64,000 nt of DNA from Archegozetes longisetosus (GCA_018873245.2 JAEMBT020000001.1:186001-250000); one strand, 5' to 3'. Positions 1 to 11,600 are shown, counted from the first letter of the stretch. The notes: generated from the letters alone by a model not told the origin. Translations and numbers: made by a program.

Positions 1-776
1 TTACGATGGCATGTTAGAAGTGGTCGGAGTCAACGGTGTTGTCCATATGGGCCAAATACAAAGTGGACTTAGAAGTGCTATGAGAATAGCGCAAGGAGGA
101 CATGTAGGCATTGCTTGCTTTTAACCCAAAACTTACTCGGTTTTGATGCCGTTTTATCTATAATTATCCATAAAATAACATGTTGCACCGAAGTTTAATG
201 CATTGTTGCACAAAATCAATTTAAAAGTCTTTTCATATTGTCTAAGATCATTTTAGCAAAAGATTAGAAGATTTGCACTAATCTTAGCTTTTATCATAAT
301 TGCGTAGATTCGTATTAGACTTAATACTGAAATGCCAGTACAAGTCGATGGCGAGCCCTGGATTCAAACGCCTGGCGAAGTAGTTATTCTGAAATCAGCC
401 CTAAAGGTCAGTTTGATTTAATGCCTTTATGTGTTTTGAAACAATACTAAGACTATTGTGTACGCGATCTGTTGGTATTTTTGATTTGTCTGCAATGGTT
501 ATCTAATTATCTAAACTGTGATCCGTTCGATTAGTAAAGATTAACTATAAGAATGTATTAAAAAATACTGTACTGTGTAATATGCGTAATCGTTAATATG
601 TTAGCAATACGTGTATGACCTGTTCCTCTAACTTTTGTCACTGTTAGGCAACAATGCTTAGGAAATCAAAAATGAAACGGCGCAACACTGAACCCTCTCT
701 CACGTCATCTGAAAAATCAGGCTCTGAAAAGATTTCAGCAGAAAAGTCTTCAATTTCGGAAAAGAGTGATGAATGA
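1..776 (+). CDS. Diacylglycerol kinase, theta type: C-terminal exons (partial)
   Basis: Diacylglycerol kinases phosphorylate diacylglycerol to phosphatidic acid at membranes and so end DAG signalling. Three exons are visible: 1-103 (enters from the left, codons from base 2), 308-406 and 648-776, joined by GT-AG introns in phase 0. The first encodes the end of the DGK accessory domain (EVVGVNGVVHMGQIQSGLRS), the second contains MPVQVDGEPWIQTPG, and the last starts ATMLRKSK and ends at a TGA at 774-776. The QVDGEPW block followed by MLRK is what I know from vertebrate DGK-theta and nematode DGK-1, so theta is the best subtype; alpha, beta and epsilon types have different tails. The N-terminal C1 domains and the catalytic core lie outside the window. 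An AATAAA at 840-845 follows the stop. A second, alternative last exon lies downstream at 1256-1372. Confidence 0.85.
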
Positions 777-839
777 AGTCAATTATTAATAGGATAACCA
801 AAAAATTTTTTCAAATTTTTAAACTGAAATCGACTCAAT

Positions 840-845
840 AATAAA
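840..845 (+). terminator. Polyadenylation signal for the first DGK last exon
   Basis: An AATAAA lies about 65 bases after the TGA at 774-776 and upstream of the second terminal exon, as expected if the first exon ends a transcript of its own. Confidence 0.5.
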
Positions 846-1255
846 TATAGTATAATTTGACGAAACAGTCATTTTAAATAATTTGAATTTTTGTGTCCAT
901 TTTACCCAAATTAATACAAGTTTGATCAAAGTTAGATAAGAAGATAGTAGATCACAAAAGTCAGTAGTTAAACGCGACACTGCAACAGTTCGTTCTTTAG
1001 TTAGCAGATAATAGCTTTGAAAAACTAATTAAAATAATATGTTTGCCAAAAATGGATTTGAAATTTCTTAAATATGAATTATTATCTTTTCTTAATCATA
1101 GCCTTGAGTAATGCAATTGTTTTTCTCTTTCTTTTCTTTACATTTGTTATGTTTACATCTCCTTTGAACAAACACTTCCACAACTTTTTAAATTTAAAAA
1201 TTCTAATTAAAACCTAAATTTATCAATGGATTAATTAAACTGCAAACAATAAAAG

Positions 1256-1372
1256 GCAACGATGTTGAGGAAGAGCAAAGAAAAGATCAAGCGTCGAAAT
1301 ACAGAACCTTCAATGCCAGTTCACGGCTCTGAAACTGTGTTTACGACTACAACACCAACCGGTCCCTTCTAG
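1256..1372 (+). CDS. Alternative last exon of the diacylglycerol kinase
   Basis: An AAAAG acceptor at 1251-1255 opens a 39-codon reading frame ending in TAG at 1370-1372. It starts ATMLRKSKEKIKRRNTEPS, against ATMLRKSKMKRRNTEPS in the exon at 648-776. Both exons are in phase 0 with the donor at 407, so either can end the protein. After the shared part the tails differ: this one ends TTTTPTGPF, the other is rich in Ser, Glu and Lys and ends in EKSDE. Codons in the shared part differ largely at silent sites. This exon has its own AATAAA motifs at 1668-1673 and 1678-1683. The reading is a tandem-duplicated terminal exon chosen by alternative splicing and polyadenylation. Confidence 0.75.
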   Translation, partial: ATMLRKSKEKIKRRNTEPSMPVHGSETVFTTTTPTGPF

Positions 1373-1667
1373 ACCTCATAACGGCCCCCTGTAGACCTTC
1401 TTAAACTCTGTAAACAAACACAAACGATTGTAAATTTGGGACTTTCATTTTGAAACTATGCTAACAATAATGTTACACTAAACTGATCAGATTGTAATGT
1501 ATTCAATTAACTTTAAAGAGAGACACATCAAACAGAAACTAGTCGTTCAGAGCGACAGACGACGACAAATATTAACTTAAAACAAAGATCGTCTGAATAT
1601 TGAATTTCTCGTCCGATTCATATATTGATAGAGTAAACAATACGATTATAAACTTATACAGTATTTA

Positions 1668-1683
1668 AATAAAGATAAATAAA
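1668..1683 (+). terminator. Polyadenylation signals for the second DGK last exon
   Basis: Two AATAAA hexamers (1668-1673 and 1678-1683) lie about 300 bases after the TAG at 1370-1372. Confidence 0.5.
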
Positions 1684-1711
1684 ATACTTAAAGCAGAAAC
1701 TGGTTATATAT

Positions 1712-1775
1712 TTATGAATAAAAAAGTGTCTGAAATGCTCAGAGCCCCAGCGTTTCGGACACTTTTAGTTCATAA
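1712..1775 (+). other. RNA hairpin, pre-miRNA-like
   Basis: Arms 1722-1739 and 1749-1766 pair over 18 bases without a bulge around the 9-base loop cagagcccc. After a small internal loop (taa/ag) a second 7-bp stem, 1712-1718 with 1769-1775 (ttatgaa/ttcataa), extends it. Two of the pairs are G-U on the + strand and would be A-C mismatches on the - strand, which favours a + strand RNA. It begins about 30 bases after the last DGK polyadenylation signal. It could be a microRNA precursor, a 3' end structure or the trace of a small inverted-repeat element; the loop is short for a microRNA. Confidence 0.4.
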
Positions 1776-3062
1776 TTTTTATAAATGAAAAAGTTATAAA
1801 TCGTAATTTACATTTATCTCCTCAAGTTTGTTTAATGTTTTTGTTTTTCAAATGAAACAAATTTGAAAAAATCGACTTTAACTTATTATTAAAATTTGAA
1901 AATTATTGTAAAGTTATTATACATTATGTAAATTCTAGCCATTTTTACTTAACTAACTTATAATATGAAGCAAAACTGTATACCGTTTGCGGAGGTAATT
2001 GTATGTCTGAATACAGATAGTCTTATTACTATTTATTATTATAATTATAATTAATATTACTATTACTATAATTATTATAATTATAATTCATATTATTATT
2101 ATTTTTATTATTATGACTATTATGATTGCTTAAACAAAAATGTATAATAATGTAAGTTATAGTTAGAAATATTAATAATAATAATACATTTGTTGTTAAT
2201 ATTCAATACCGTTTTCTCTGTGATTGCCATCAAATTAATTATCACTTATGATGTGTGTTATTAATTGCCAAACTTTATAAGTTTAAACTAGGAGTTTCAA
2301 TTTAGCGATTAAAACATTTGATTAAACTTAAGCCAAATCGGTTCTGAAGTTTGAGCGTTAAATATCTACTAATCCATTTTGATTTAATTTGAGCAAAATA
2401 ATCAGTCAAAGCTATCCATTTATTTCGAGCTTTATTGACGCACATTTGCATTACAATTGTCTAACTGCAACTTCATTACAAATTGAACTGCTATTTCAAT
2501 TAAGTCGGATTGAAAGATTAACATTTCAGTTATCAAGTTTTATCAATTGATCCAGCATTCATTCATTATTACGGCAACCAATACTAATTGTTGAGCCTTA
2601 ATGTAGTTTTTATTAAAACTTTAGATCAAGACTAATTGTTTGTCATTTTTTCGATATCTAGTTTTGCAAAACTTAGGTCGAAGTGATTACTGTTGCAGTT
2701 GGCTTTCATTTTCTAAATGATCATTTTACTCATGACTTTAGCTAGTGTTTATTTGAGTGACGCGCATATAATCTTAAATACTGACAACTAACAAATGAGG
2801 ATTCTATTCTTTTAAGTTTCAGTACAACTTTTTAGGTCTAGTATTTCAAAATGCATACAGAATCACATTTTCCGATATAAGTTAATATCGATCAATTGGT
2901 TATACGTAAAAATGCATGTTTTCTTCAGATGGTTGATCAATATGCAAATAGAACTGATTAATTAACCGTAATGTTCATTAACTATGGCTTTAAAAAACAG
3001 CTGTTGTGTTTTACACAAATTATTCCTATAATATACAGGCATTAATGTGAAAATTAAAGGGC
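1776..3062. other. Non-coding spacer with imperfect ATT/TAT repeats
   Basis: No reading frame of note. About 2020-2190 is a degenerate run of tat/att/taat units (microsatellite-like, imperfect). The rest is AT-rich sequence without a recognisable feature. Confidence 0.5.
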
Positions 3063-3097
3063 TATATAAAGTGACTGCCGTGCATTTACTATCAGTG
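3063..3097 (+). promoter_or_regulatory. Orphan TATA-box plus initiator core promoter
   Basis: TATATAAAG at 3063-3071 is followed by TCAGTG at 3092-3097, placing the initiator A (3094) 31 bases after the first T of the TATA box. This is the standard arthropod core-promoter spacing. No + strand coding gene follows directly. An AATAAA occurs only 90 bases later (3184-3189), and possible donors lie near 3134. It may drive a short RNA or a 5' non-coding exon of the ECHDC3 gene that begins coding at 5700. Confidence 0.45.
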
Positions 3098-3566
3098 TGC
3101 TGGTCAGTCAACACCACTATTAAGTCGATTTGTTGTAATGTAAATGGCCATCAGTGCGAAACACTTCGCCTAAATTAGCATAAAATAAAGTATTGATCAA
3201 TACTAATCAAAACAGAAACGAAATAATTTGGTGCTTTTCAACTTTATTTCTTATCTAGTTTTGAATGTTTAAACTTATCACAAATTATTAATGACCAAAA
3301 AGCAATCGGTTTAATAATCACAGATTGCAAGCATTGTTCAAACCAATTGCTTCAAACATTTTATCTATTTATGAATTGTATGTAATTTACAATCAATTTG
3401 AAAATGGTTCACACGTTAATCATATTTGTTGAACAATCAAAACAATTTAATACTAATGACAATTTGTGATTTGCACAAAATATGTTAATGTAAAAACGAG
3501 TATTAATTCAATTAAGTAGTTTTTTTTTAATAAAAACAAGTATTCAATGGAAAATCAATTAGTTAT
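3098..3566. other. Non-coding spacer
   Basis: AT-rich sequence between the orphan promoter and the 3' end of the GT17 gene. Apart from an AATAAA at 3184-3189 I see nothing here. Confidence 0.4.
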
Positions 3567-3572
3567 TTTATT
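3567..3572 (-). terminator. Polyadenylation signal of the GT17 gene
   Basis: TTTATT on the + strand reads AATAAA on the - strand, about 160 bases beyond the stop codon of the glycosyltransferase ORF. Confidence 0.4.
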
Positions 3573-3730
3573 AATTTGGCAAATTAAAACTTTCAAAATA
3601 TAACAATATTTATGTAGATTCGTAAGAATAGCAAAGAACAGTCTGAATGTTATAACGAAAATGCAATAATAATGTGAAAATGCGAGAAATGGTCAAATAA
3701 ACTGTAAGACAATTGTTAGAAGTGGATCAC

Positions 3731-5044
3731 TTAGTAGGGTGCCAGACATTCAGAACAAGCATAAGTAGCAGAAGCTTTGAAATCATAGTTGCCGATTCTC
3801 CAAAACTTGATTGGCCAATAAGTATCAATAAATTTTTTGACGTGGATTTCGTCGTTAATGCATTGATTTCGCTTAAATAGATTAAGATCATATCTGCATA
3901 ATAACGATATATACTCAAAACTGATAGCAAAGTTCAATAGATTATTATTATTGATCCGAGTAGGATCATAAAAGTGACTTAGTTTGAAGAGTTTATTATT
4001 TATATAATGTTGAGGAAGATATGAAATGAACTTAATTGGTTCGGGGAAGCCTGAGTAATGCTTCAAAAACATGACGATTTCTTTCAATGGGAATGAGTTC
4101 GAAGACATGTAAATTAAAATATCATCTGGTCTGAAGTCTGTGACGCGACGAACAGAAGTTGTCCAAACTTTTGAAAGAGCGTATGATTGCAACCGATTGG
4201 CAGGTATTCTCACTAATTGTTTATAACTAACTCTAATTGATTCATATAATATCAAATTTGAGTATTGTTTTAGTTGTCCATTTGAAATTACATCTTTTAA
4301 ATCATAAGAGTAATCTCTATTCGCACCTGTTTTAAAACTATTGGCACTTATGTTAACTAAATCATAGTTTTGGGTCAAATTTGGATTAATATAAGAACTA
4401 TTCAAACTTTTGGATACATTTAATGAACTGTTATCGTTATTGTTAGTTCGAACTAATTTGATTTCAGCTATGATGAATAAGTCGATCAAATCTGAGAGTA
4501 ATTTAAGTGTGTTGTCAATATAAGGGATTATCGAAAGCGAATTACGAGTTGGAAATAATATCACAGACAATACGATTCGTTTCGGTCTTGATAATCGTCT
4601 AATCACAATGTTATTCAATTGATTCAGCTCTGAATTGAATACAATCGAAGGAATTCCACAATCATTGCCATCAAAGTCATTAATACAAACGCAGCGATTC
4701 ATTAAATAGCTTTGGTTCCAATTTGTGCCATCAATTGAACAAAGTTTGTCGTCAGTCAATGGTTTATAGTAAGAATCGACGAAATAATCGGTCAAATTTG
4801 GCAAATGATAGAAAAGCAAATTTCCGTTTCGGTCATTTGTGCGAATTCCACGCTTTCTATCAACAATGTGACGAACATTGTTATTATTTGCATTATAATT
4901 ACGGTTAATACCAGTCAATAGAGAAAGAGTTTCACTACTTATAAGTGCATAAATACAAAGTGATAAACATATTAATGCAACTAATTTGTGACCAAATCGT
5001 AATTTTGAACTAAATGTTGACACCAATTCCATTAAACAATACAT
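3731..5044 (-). CDS. GT17 (MGAT3-like) glycosyltransferase with degenerate acidic motif
   Basis: Single-exon ORF of 437 residues. The layout is that of a type II Golgi enzyme: short cytosolic N-terminus, membrane anchor near residues 19-37 (LVALICLSLCIYAL), stem, an EGF-like cysteine cluster near 110-135 (CVCINDFDGNDCGIP), then the GT17 domain from about 155. MGAT3 adds the bisecting GlcNAc to N-glycans. Family landmarks present are the domain start (SRPKRIVLSVILF), RPDDILI and FLKHYSGFPEPIKF. However, the block that in MGAT3 reads DADEIP after RPDD is here MSSNSFP, so the acidic residues are gone. The ORF stops at YACSECLAPY, where family members have an H-C-x-x-C block and run on for roughly another hundred residues. 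It may be a pseudoenzyme, a truncated paralogue or a gene losing function. The long open frame argues against an old pseudogene. A downstream AATAAA on the same strand supports transcription. Confidence 0.7.
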   Translation of the reverse strand: MYCLMELVSTFSSKLRFGHKLVALICLSLCIYALISSETLSLLTGINRNYNANNNNVRHIVDRKRGIRTNDRNGNLLFYHLPNLTDYFVDSYYKPLTDDKLCSIDGTNWNQSYLMNRCVCINDFDGNDCGIPSIVFNSELNQLNNIVIRRLSRPKRIVLSVILFPTRNSLSIIPYIDNTLKLLSDLIDLFIIAEIKLVRTNNNDNSSLNVSKSLNSSYINPNLTQNYDLVNISANSFKTGANRDYSYDLKDVISNGQLKQYSNLILYESIRVSYKQLVRIPANRLQSYALSKVWTTSVRRVTDFRPDDILIYMSSNSFPLKEIVMFLKHYSGFPEPIKFISYLPQHYINNKLFKLSHFYDPTRINNNNLLNFAISFEYISLLCRYDLNLFKRNQCINDEIHVKKFIDTYWPIKFWRIGNYDFKASATYACSECLAPY

Positions 5045-5699
5045 TTTGCTATTTCAAATGTTTCAAATAATAGTCTAATTTCAAAATTTGAACGACAAAT
5101 GTGTGACAATTCATTAATGTTTTCAATTATATTTTGCAGAACCGAAATAATTAATTAAATTATTTAATAAAATGAACTTAAAGTACAAGCAACGAATAAG
5201 TGGACTCATATTTACATTAATAGTCACTCAACTCTATTTCCATAACAACACACATGACGTCAATCATTCCATTATTTTCATGAAAGGCTTCAGTTTTTGA
5301 AAAAACATTAATACTTACACATCAACACAAATATTGAATTGAATCGATATTGAAATGATTTTTAACAATTGTTTTGAAGCCTTAAACTGAATTGCCATTT
5401 GCAATTATTATTTGTATTGAAACTCGATTAGTATGTTTACATTTATAATATGACTATAAGTTTGAAAACATTTGATGATGTCATCAGTCATGTTATCATA
5501 TCTTAAGAGTTAACAATTCGATTAATATTACGATTACTTGAAATTTGACAAAAATCATATTCTAAATATTCAAATATTAAAGCGTTCATTTTAAACCACT
5601 CTATATAATACTAAACAATTTGATCAAATTTAATATTACTTAAAGTGATTTCAAGTTTTCATTGTAATACCATTTCGATTGAGAATACTTTTAACAAAA
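5045..5699. other. Divergent intergenic region between GT17 and ECHDC3 genes
   Basis: The two genes start head to head about 655 bases apart, so this should hold both promoters. A TATA-like ctatataatac lies near 5600, roughly 95 bases before the ECHDC3 start. No clear initiator pairs with it. Confidence 0.35.
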
Positions 5700-8600
5700 A
5701 TGTTTAAAAATGTAATTAAAAGACCAGTGTTTGGGAGAACAACTAATGTAAGAACTAGTGTTGACTGAGATGCTTGTATTAATAGATTAAACGTTCATTC
5801 AAAATATGTTTTATCGATTCATTTTTTCAATCAAAATTAGTTATTAGATAATAAGATGCGATCATTTCATGTATCAATCAAAGTAATGACACAAATGGAT
5901 GACAAAAACCATAGTAAAGTATCGATAAATAAAGACCCGTTAATTTTAGTCCAGGAATCAGATGGCGTGCGTACAATAACTCTTAATAATCCTAAAAAAA
6001 GGTATCCACAATTTTGTCACAATAATAAATCCGACGATCAATTGAATAAAAGCCTAAGTTAATTGATGCTATAAATTGGTGATTTTGTTCAGAACTGGTC
6101 TAAACACGAATTGCTAAACGCATACTTTTCAAAATTTGCCAGTCATTAATTCAGACTAATGTTAGTCGCTAATCAATTTTTATTGTTTTGTTTATCGTCA
6201 ATGTTTTATATTTTGATTAAAACAAACGTAAGTTAAGCCCTTCTCAGAGCAATTCTTTAATTTTTGAAGCTTTTAATAATTGAAAAGCGATTTACCGATT
6301 CATACATTAAGGTCTGAAAAGTATGAGATCAATTAGAATGGCAGTTAATCTGGTGCCCTAAAAGAACGTGAGACGAGCCAAAATCGCCAATAATTCATAG
6401 TTTAGCTCATTATTTTTGATAAAATATAGTCTTAAACCAAAATTTAGTCTCTCGATAGAGATGAATAATTGAAAAGACTTTAATTCAAATTTGACGATCA
6501 CTTAAATTATGACTTAATTTGTTTTAAATTAAGTTTGGCTTCGAAAATGAGATTTATCTGACTGTTTTTTCTTTTTCAATTACTAATACTTTCCTCATTA
6601 AAATTAGACTTTGAATTACAATTAAGTTGATTATTATGAATAGGAACGTACTCTCCTTATCAATGATCAAGTCTTTGAGTGAACATATAGTGAACAGTCC
6701 GTCACTTCGATGTTTAATCATTAACGCTAATGGACCCGTTTTCTCTTCAGGACACGATCTTAAAGAACTGGTAAATAACTAAAAATGAAAAAAGAATGCG
6801 CTTGTATTATCGCCTAATACTGATGCTGCAGATGTAATGATAATTAGAGACAATTGTTAGTAAATGCGTTACTCAAACAAATTAAGATAATTGTGTTTTT
6901 CGTTAAGCAAAGCTTTAATAATAAATCAAAAACAATCTAGCCAAAGGGCCCATGCTTCCAATCTATTCGTCTTAATTAATATAATTATTCACTAAAGCTT
7001 ATGCTTCACATTCATGTGCTTCGACTAAAAGATCAATTTTTGCTCATCAGTTTGAATCAGACTAAAACAGATATTGTTGCTCCAATAACGACAATAATTA
7101 ACAATTCGCAATATGAAAGTTTGATCATTACAAATAAAATGATTTCAAGTTTCTCTCTTCCAATTCAATAGAAAGTTTAAGTTGTGAATCTTTTTTACGA
7201 ATGCACGCAATCGTGTCTTTATATGAAGTCTGAAAGCTGTTTTGAGGAGAAGGACTGTACATATATTGCAAGTCACATTCTTTAGTTTTGAGGAGAACTA
7301 TAACTAGTAATAACTATTACGCTTTTATAAGTACCGATTCATTTTGGTTCAATTTTGCAAAGTATTGAAAGTATGAATTGCTTTAACTTTTATTCAGCAG
7401 CTTTTGTCGTTTCCATTACGTTGACTATTTGAACTATTTTAATTTGCTTTGTGATCATTGCTTCGTTATAGCCTAGGCATCAAATAGTTTGACCTCTTTT
7501 AAGATTTTCTCTCGAATCAACTCTTTTCGTCAATTTTAAGGAATTTGAATTTTAAAAAATTGACTAAATGAGGAAAGATCAAAATTTCATATTCGTATTT
7601 GCGTTTTATCTATTGGAGCCACACTATACTCATTCATCCAGTTAAATGTTTTTGAGATCCAATTTGATCTTTGAAAACTCCAAATTTTCCAACTAGCGGA
7701 CCATGTTTAGCTGCCGAAAGATCCCAGTCTGTCCATCAGTAATCAAATCTGAAGATACAGTATTTTTCACTTCATTTTGTATCTATTGCACTGCTATTTG
7801 TGTACTTAGTTTAATCCTTATGGAAACCGGTTGCTTACCTCAAAACTATTTGTGTCGATTTCATTACTATTTGTAATTTTAAAGTATATCTTATTTATTG
7901 CACAAAACACATTTGATTTCATTTGTTTATAGAACAATTTAAGTTTAGGTCAAATTCTTTTAAATTTTTTATTAAAATGGAAGATATAACACAATTAATA
8001 GCTTCTGATATCAACACAAGTAGAAGAAAGCAAAAAATTAGTAATGAAATTAGAAAGCTGATTGTTGCAAAAATGAATAGTGGATCAAAAGCTAAAGAAG
8101 TAGCCAAAATGTTCAATGTTAAAGAGTCTGCCTTTCGAGAAATTTATAAAGTTTTTCAAAAAGAAGGAAGAGATGAAAAGAAACAAACTGGAAGAAGAAA
8201 ATCTGTTTTAAGTGATTGGCAAAAAGAGAAGATATGCGACTGGGTTGACGAAGACTGTGAGCTAACTCTTAAAAGTTTAGTAGAAAAGTGTTTCGATGAA
8301 TGGCAAATAGTGATATCTTCTTCAACTGTTGATAGGGCTCTCAAACAATTTCATTATTCATTCAAAAGATTGACTTTAATTCCTGAAAGAAGAAATAGCC
8401 CTGATGTCATTGAAAAACGATATCGATATGCAGTTGAATACAACCGATTAATGCCTGAAAGAGAAAGAATGTTTTTCTTGGATGAAACGGGTGTCCAAAT
8501 CTTCTCTAGATCTTCATATGGTCGTTCGGCAAAAGGAACCCGGGCTACAAAAAATGTCAGGCAATTAAGAAGCCGCAATTACTCGATCTCAACTGCGATG

Positions 8601-11600
8601 AATCACGAGTCGCTCTTTTTCTTTGAAATTCAAGACAAAGCATATAATGCAGAGGATTATGGACTCTTTCTGAGCAAACTTATTGAACATTTGCGCCTAA
8701 ACAACATTTGTGGCGCGTACCTGATTATGGACAACGTCAGGTTCCATAAGACTGAATTGATTGTCAATCTGATTCAATCTCATGGTCATCACGCAGTCTT
8801 TCTGCCTCCTTATTCACCATTTTTGAATCCGATTGAGAATCTGTTCAATCAATGGAAGTCTATGATCAGAAGATGTCAATCTAATAATGAGGATGAACTG
8901 TATCAAGCAGTTCATTCTACTTCTGAATTTATTTCTTCTCAGAATTGTTCAAATTATTATAAAAATATGGAAAAATACATATTCCCCAGTCTTAATAGAG
9001 AGATAATTGAGAATTAATTTAGTTGAATATCTAATCATTTAATTGTATGTTTTGCCGTCTTTCACATATTGAAATAAAGTTTTGAATTGCAAATAGCTTT
9101 GCGAAAGACACAAATAGCTTTGAGAAGAGCTACCGGTTCGACAGGGTTTGGGTTTACATTACAAATAGCAATGCAATAGATCCAAATTGAACTGAAAAAC
9201 ACTGTAGGTTAAGGACTGTTATCAAACTGATTTTGTAAATGTTTTAATGGTATGGATATCATGCGAATGCATGCTCGAAAAGGTATATAAAAAAAATGTG
9301 ACCACCAGATATCTAGAAGTGGTGGTCATTCGAAAGATACTCTTTGAACATGGAAAAGCTATTAAACCTGTAGTTAATGAAATTAAAATTGAATTAGAAA
9401 ACATATTTGCTAGAACTTACATCACAAATGACTCGACAAACTTTAAGAATTCAAATAATATTGTAATTTGTTACTTTCATGTTATTTTTGACTCTAATGT
9501 AATTTGAGTCTAACCAATGGTCGCAATTTGATCAGAATATCTGCCGTTAGTGCAAAAACATTGCAATTATATAGTTTAATACTGAATGATTTTTCATTAA
9601 AATAGTTATTTGTAGAACGTGAATCTAAGTAATTTATAATTTTAATATGTTGATATTATTTTTAATCAATTTATACTTTGATATGAATTTGTTGCACTTA
9701 TAATTGGCTCGAATGCACATATACTACTATAATCAATTTTAGTGTCGACGGCTTTTCTTTACTAAAAACTCACTTTCGAATGATCACTACCTCTAGATGT
9801 CTGGCGGACAGTATTTTTTACGTACCTTTTCGAACATTCACCTACACGACATTCATGCCATTGAAATATTTTCGGAATCAGTTTGATAACAATCCCGAAC
9901 TCCCTCTTTAGTCGTACTGTCACAAAACGTATTTGCATTACCCTCAATATTAATACTGAGAAGATTATCGCAAAGTTCATTTAGAGACAACGGTTAAAGT
10001 TTAAAAAGTGTTTACTTTGACTTAGTTTTCAATTGGAAGTCTTCTAAATTTTTGAGTTACACTAGTTTTATTTGCATTATTCTGTTAATTTTTAGCATAC
10101 AACTCATGTTTAAAAATATCTGAAATTTTAGATATCATCGACAGGGAAATCGTACCACGAGGAAGTGTTCGGTGCTTGCAGTCAATTGATGTGCTCCATA
10201 CAAGAGATCGAAGTACCAGTAATTTGTCAGGTCAAAGGTATTAAGCTGAACAAATGCAACTTTTGCACCACTCTTAATCAACAGTTATAAAATATTATTT
10301 GATTTTCAAAATACTGTCAATTTAATCGTATGAAAAGGTATAGCTGCTGCTGCTGGGTGTCAGTTAGTGGCCTCGTGTGATATTGCGATCGCAACAACCA
10401 ACAGTCAATTTTCAACTCCAGGTGCGAGTGTTGGTCTCTTTTGTTCCACTCCTGGTGTAGCTGTCTCAAGAGCTGCAAACTTGAAAACTGCTGCTTATAT
10501 GGTCTTAACTGGAAATAGCATAACAGCACAAGGTTTTACTATTTTTGCATTTTAAAAAATTTTCAATTAAACGATTTGTCACACCCATAGAGTGGCACTA
10601 CAGCAGGCATTTTTGAAAATACAGTTTGATTTGAGTACTAAAACTACATTATTTTCTCTCTCACTACATTTGTACTTCTGATTCAATTCTAAAAGTTGGT
10701 AAACATTCTGTTTCCAGTTTCGAATCCATGTTATGAGTCCAGATCCATTATGATTTATTAATAAAAAAATTTGCCTAAAATGCTAAGTCTCAGTGCGGTC
10801 CCTCAACAAAAACTTGTTAAAATAATTTATATTATTTTAGGGACTAGTAAAACAGTAATCATTTTAAGAAGAGTGAGACGCGATCACAGATTTATTCTTA
10901 AGACATAGGAATTACTGTAATTTTGTTAGTAAAATGTAAAATGATTTACTCCGTAGTGTTATTAATCTGAAAGAACTGCAGTTAGTCAAATATCTTTTTA
11001 AAAATGAGACTAAATGTAAATCAGTTCATAGATTACATTCTGATTTGGGCATATTTTAGAGAGTTTCAGGGTAGATGTTCTAAGTTTCTGGTGTTTACGC
11101 AATTTTTGTGATAGTAGCAGTATTTTCATACTTAAATATTTGAAGTTGAAAATTAGCGACTTATAATTATTGAGCTCTACATTTTCTACTCGAATGCCAG
11201 TATTTTCATTATACCATTTGTCTGACTCTTGCAAAAGTAAGAAATTGATTTGGTAATTTATACGCTCTAACTCAATCCTTACGAATTGAAATAAGAAGAC
11301 TAAATATTAATGCTTTCATTGCATACTTGGTTCCAAAATTGAATGTTCACTTCATTTAAAATAGTATTTTGTTTATTGTGTTAATGCAGAGGCTCTCCAA
11401 AGCGGACTCGTGTCTCGTGTTGTTAGTGAAGATCAACTGGAATATGAGGTTAGAATTAGACTTACTTTTTGTAAATTTGATGTTTGCGCAAAACTTATAT
11501 TTTGTCTGTTTGTATTGTTGGATTGATTAGACTGAGAACATAGTGGATGCTATTTTAAGCAAAAGCAAAGCAGTCATAGCGTTGGGCAAACAATTCTTTT

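Noticed and set aside
3660-3730. Possible downstream exon for the GT17 gene (ttctaac...cttacag acceptor after the stop)
   Set aside because: The implied intron would be under 30 bases, the stop precedes any donor, and the following frames do not resemble the GT17 C-terminus.
8156-8578. Antisense frames inside the transposase
   Set aside because: Shadows of the transposase reading frame.
9299-9328. 9-bp hairpin TGACCACCA/TGGTGGTCA right of the transposon
   Set aside because: Short stem outside the element ends; no link to a terminator or element end could be made.
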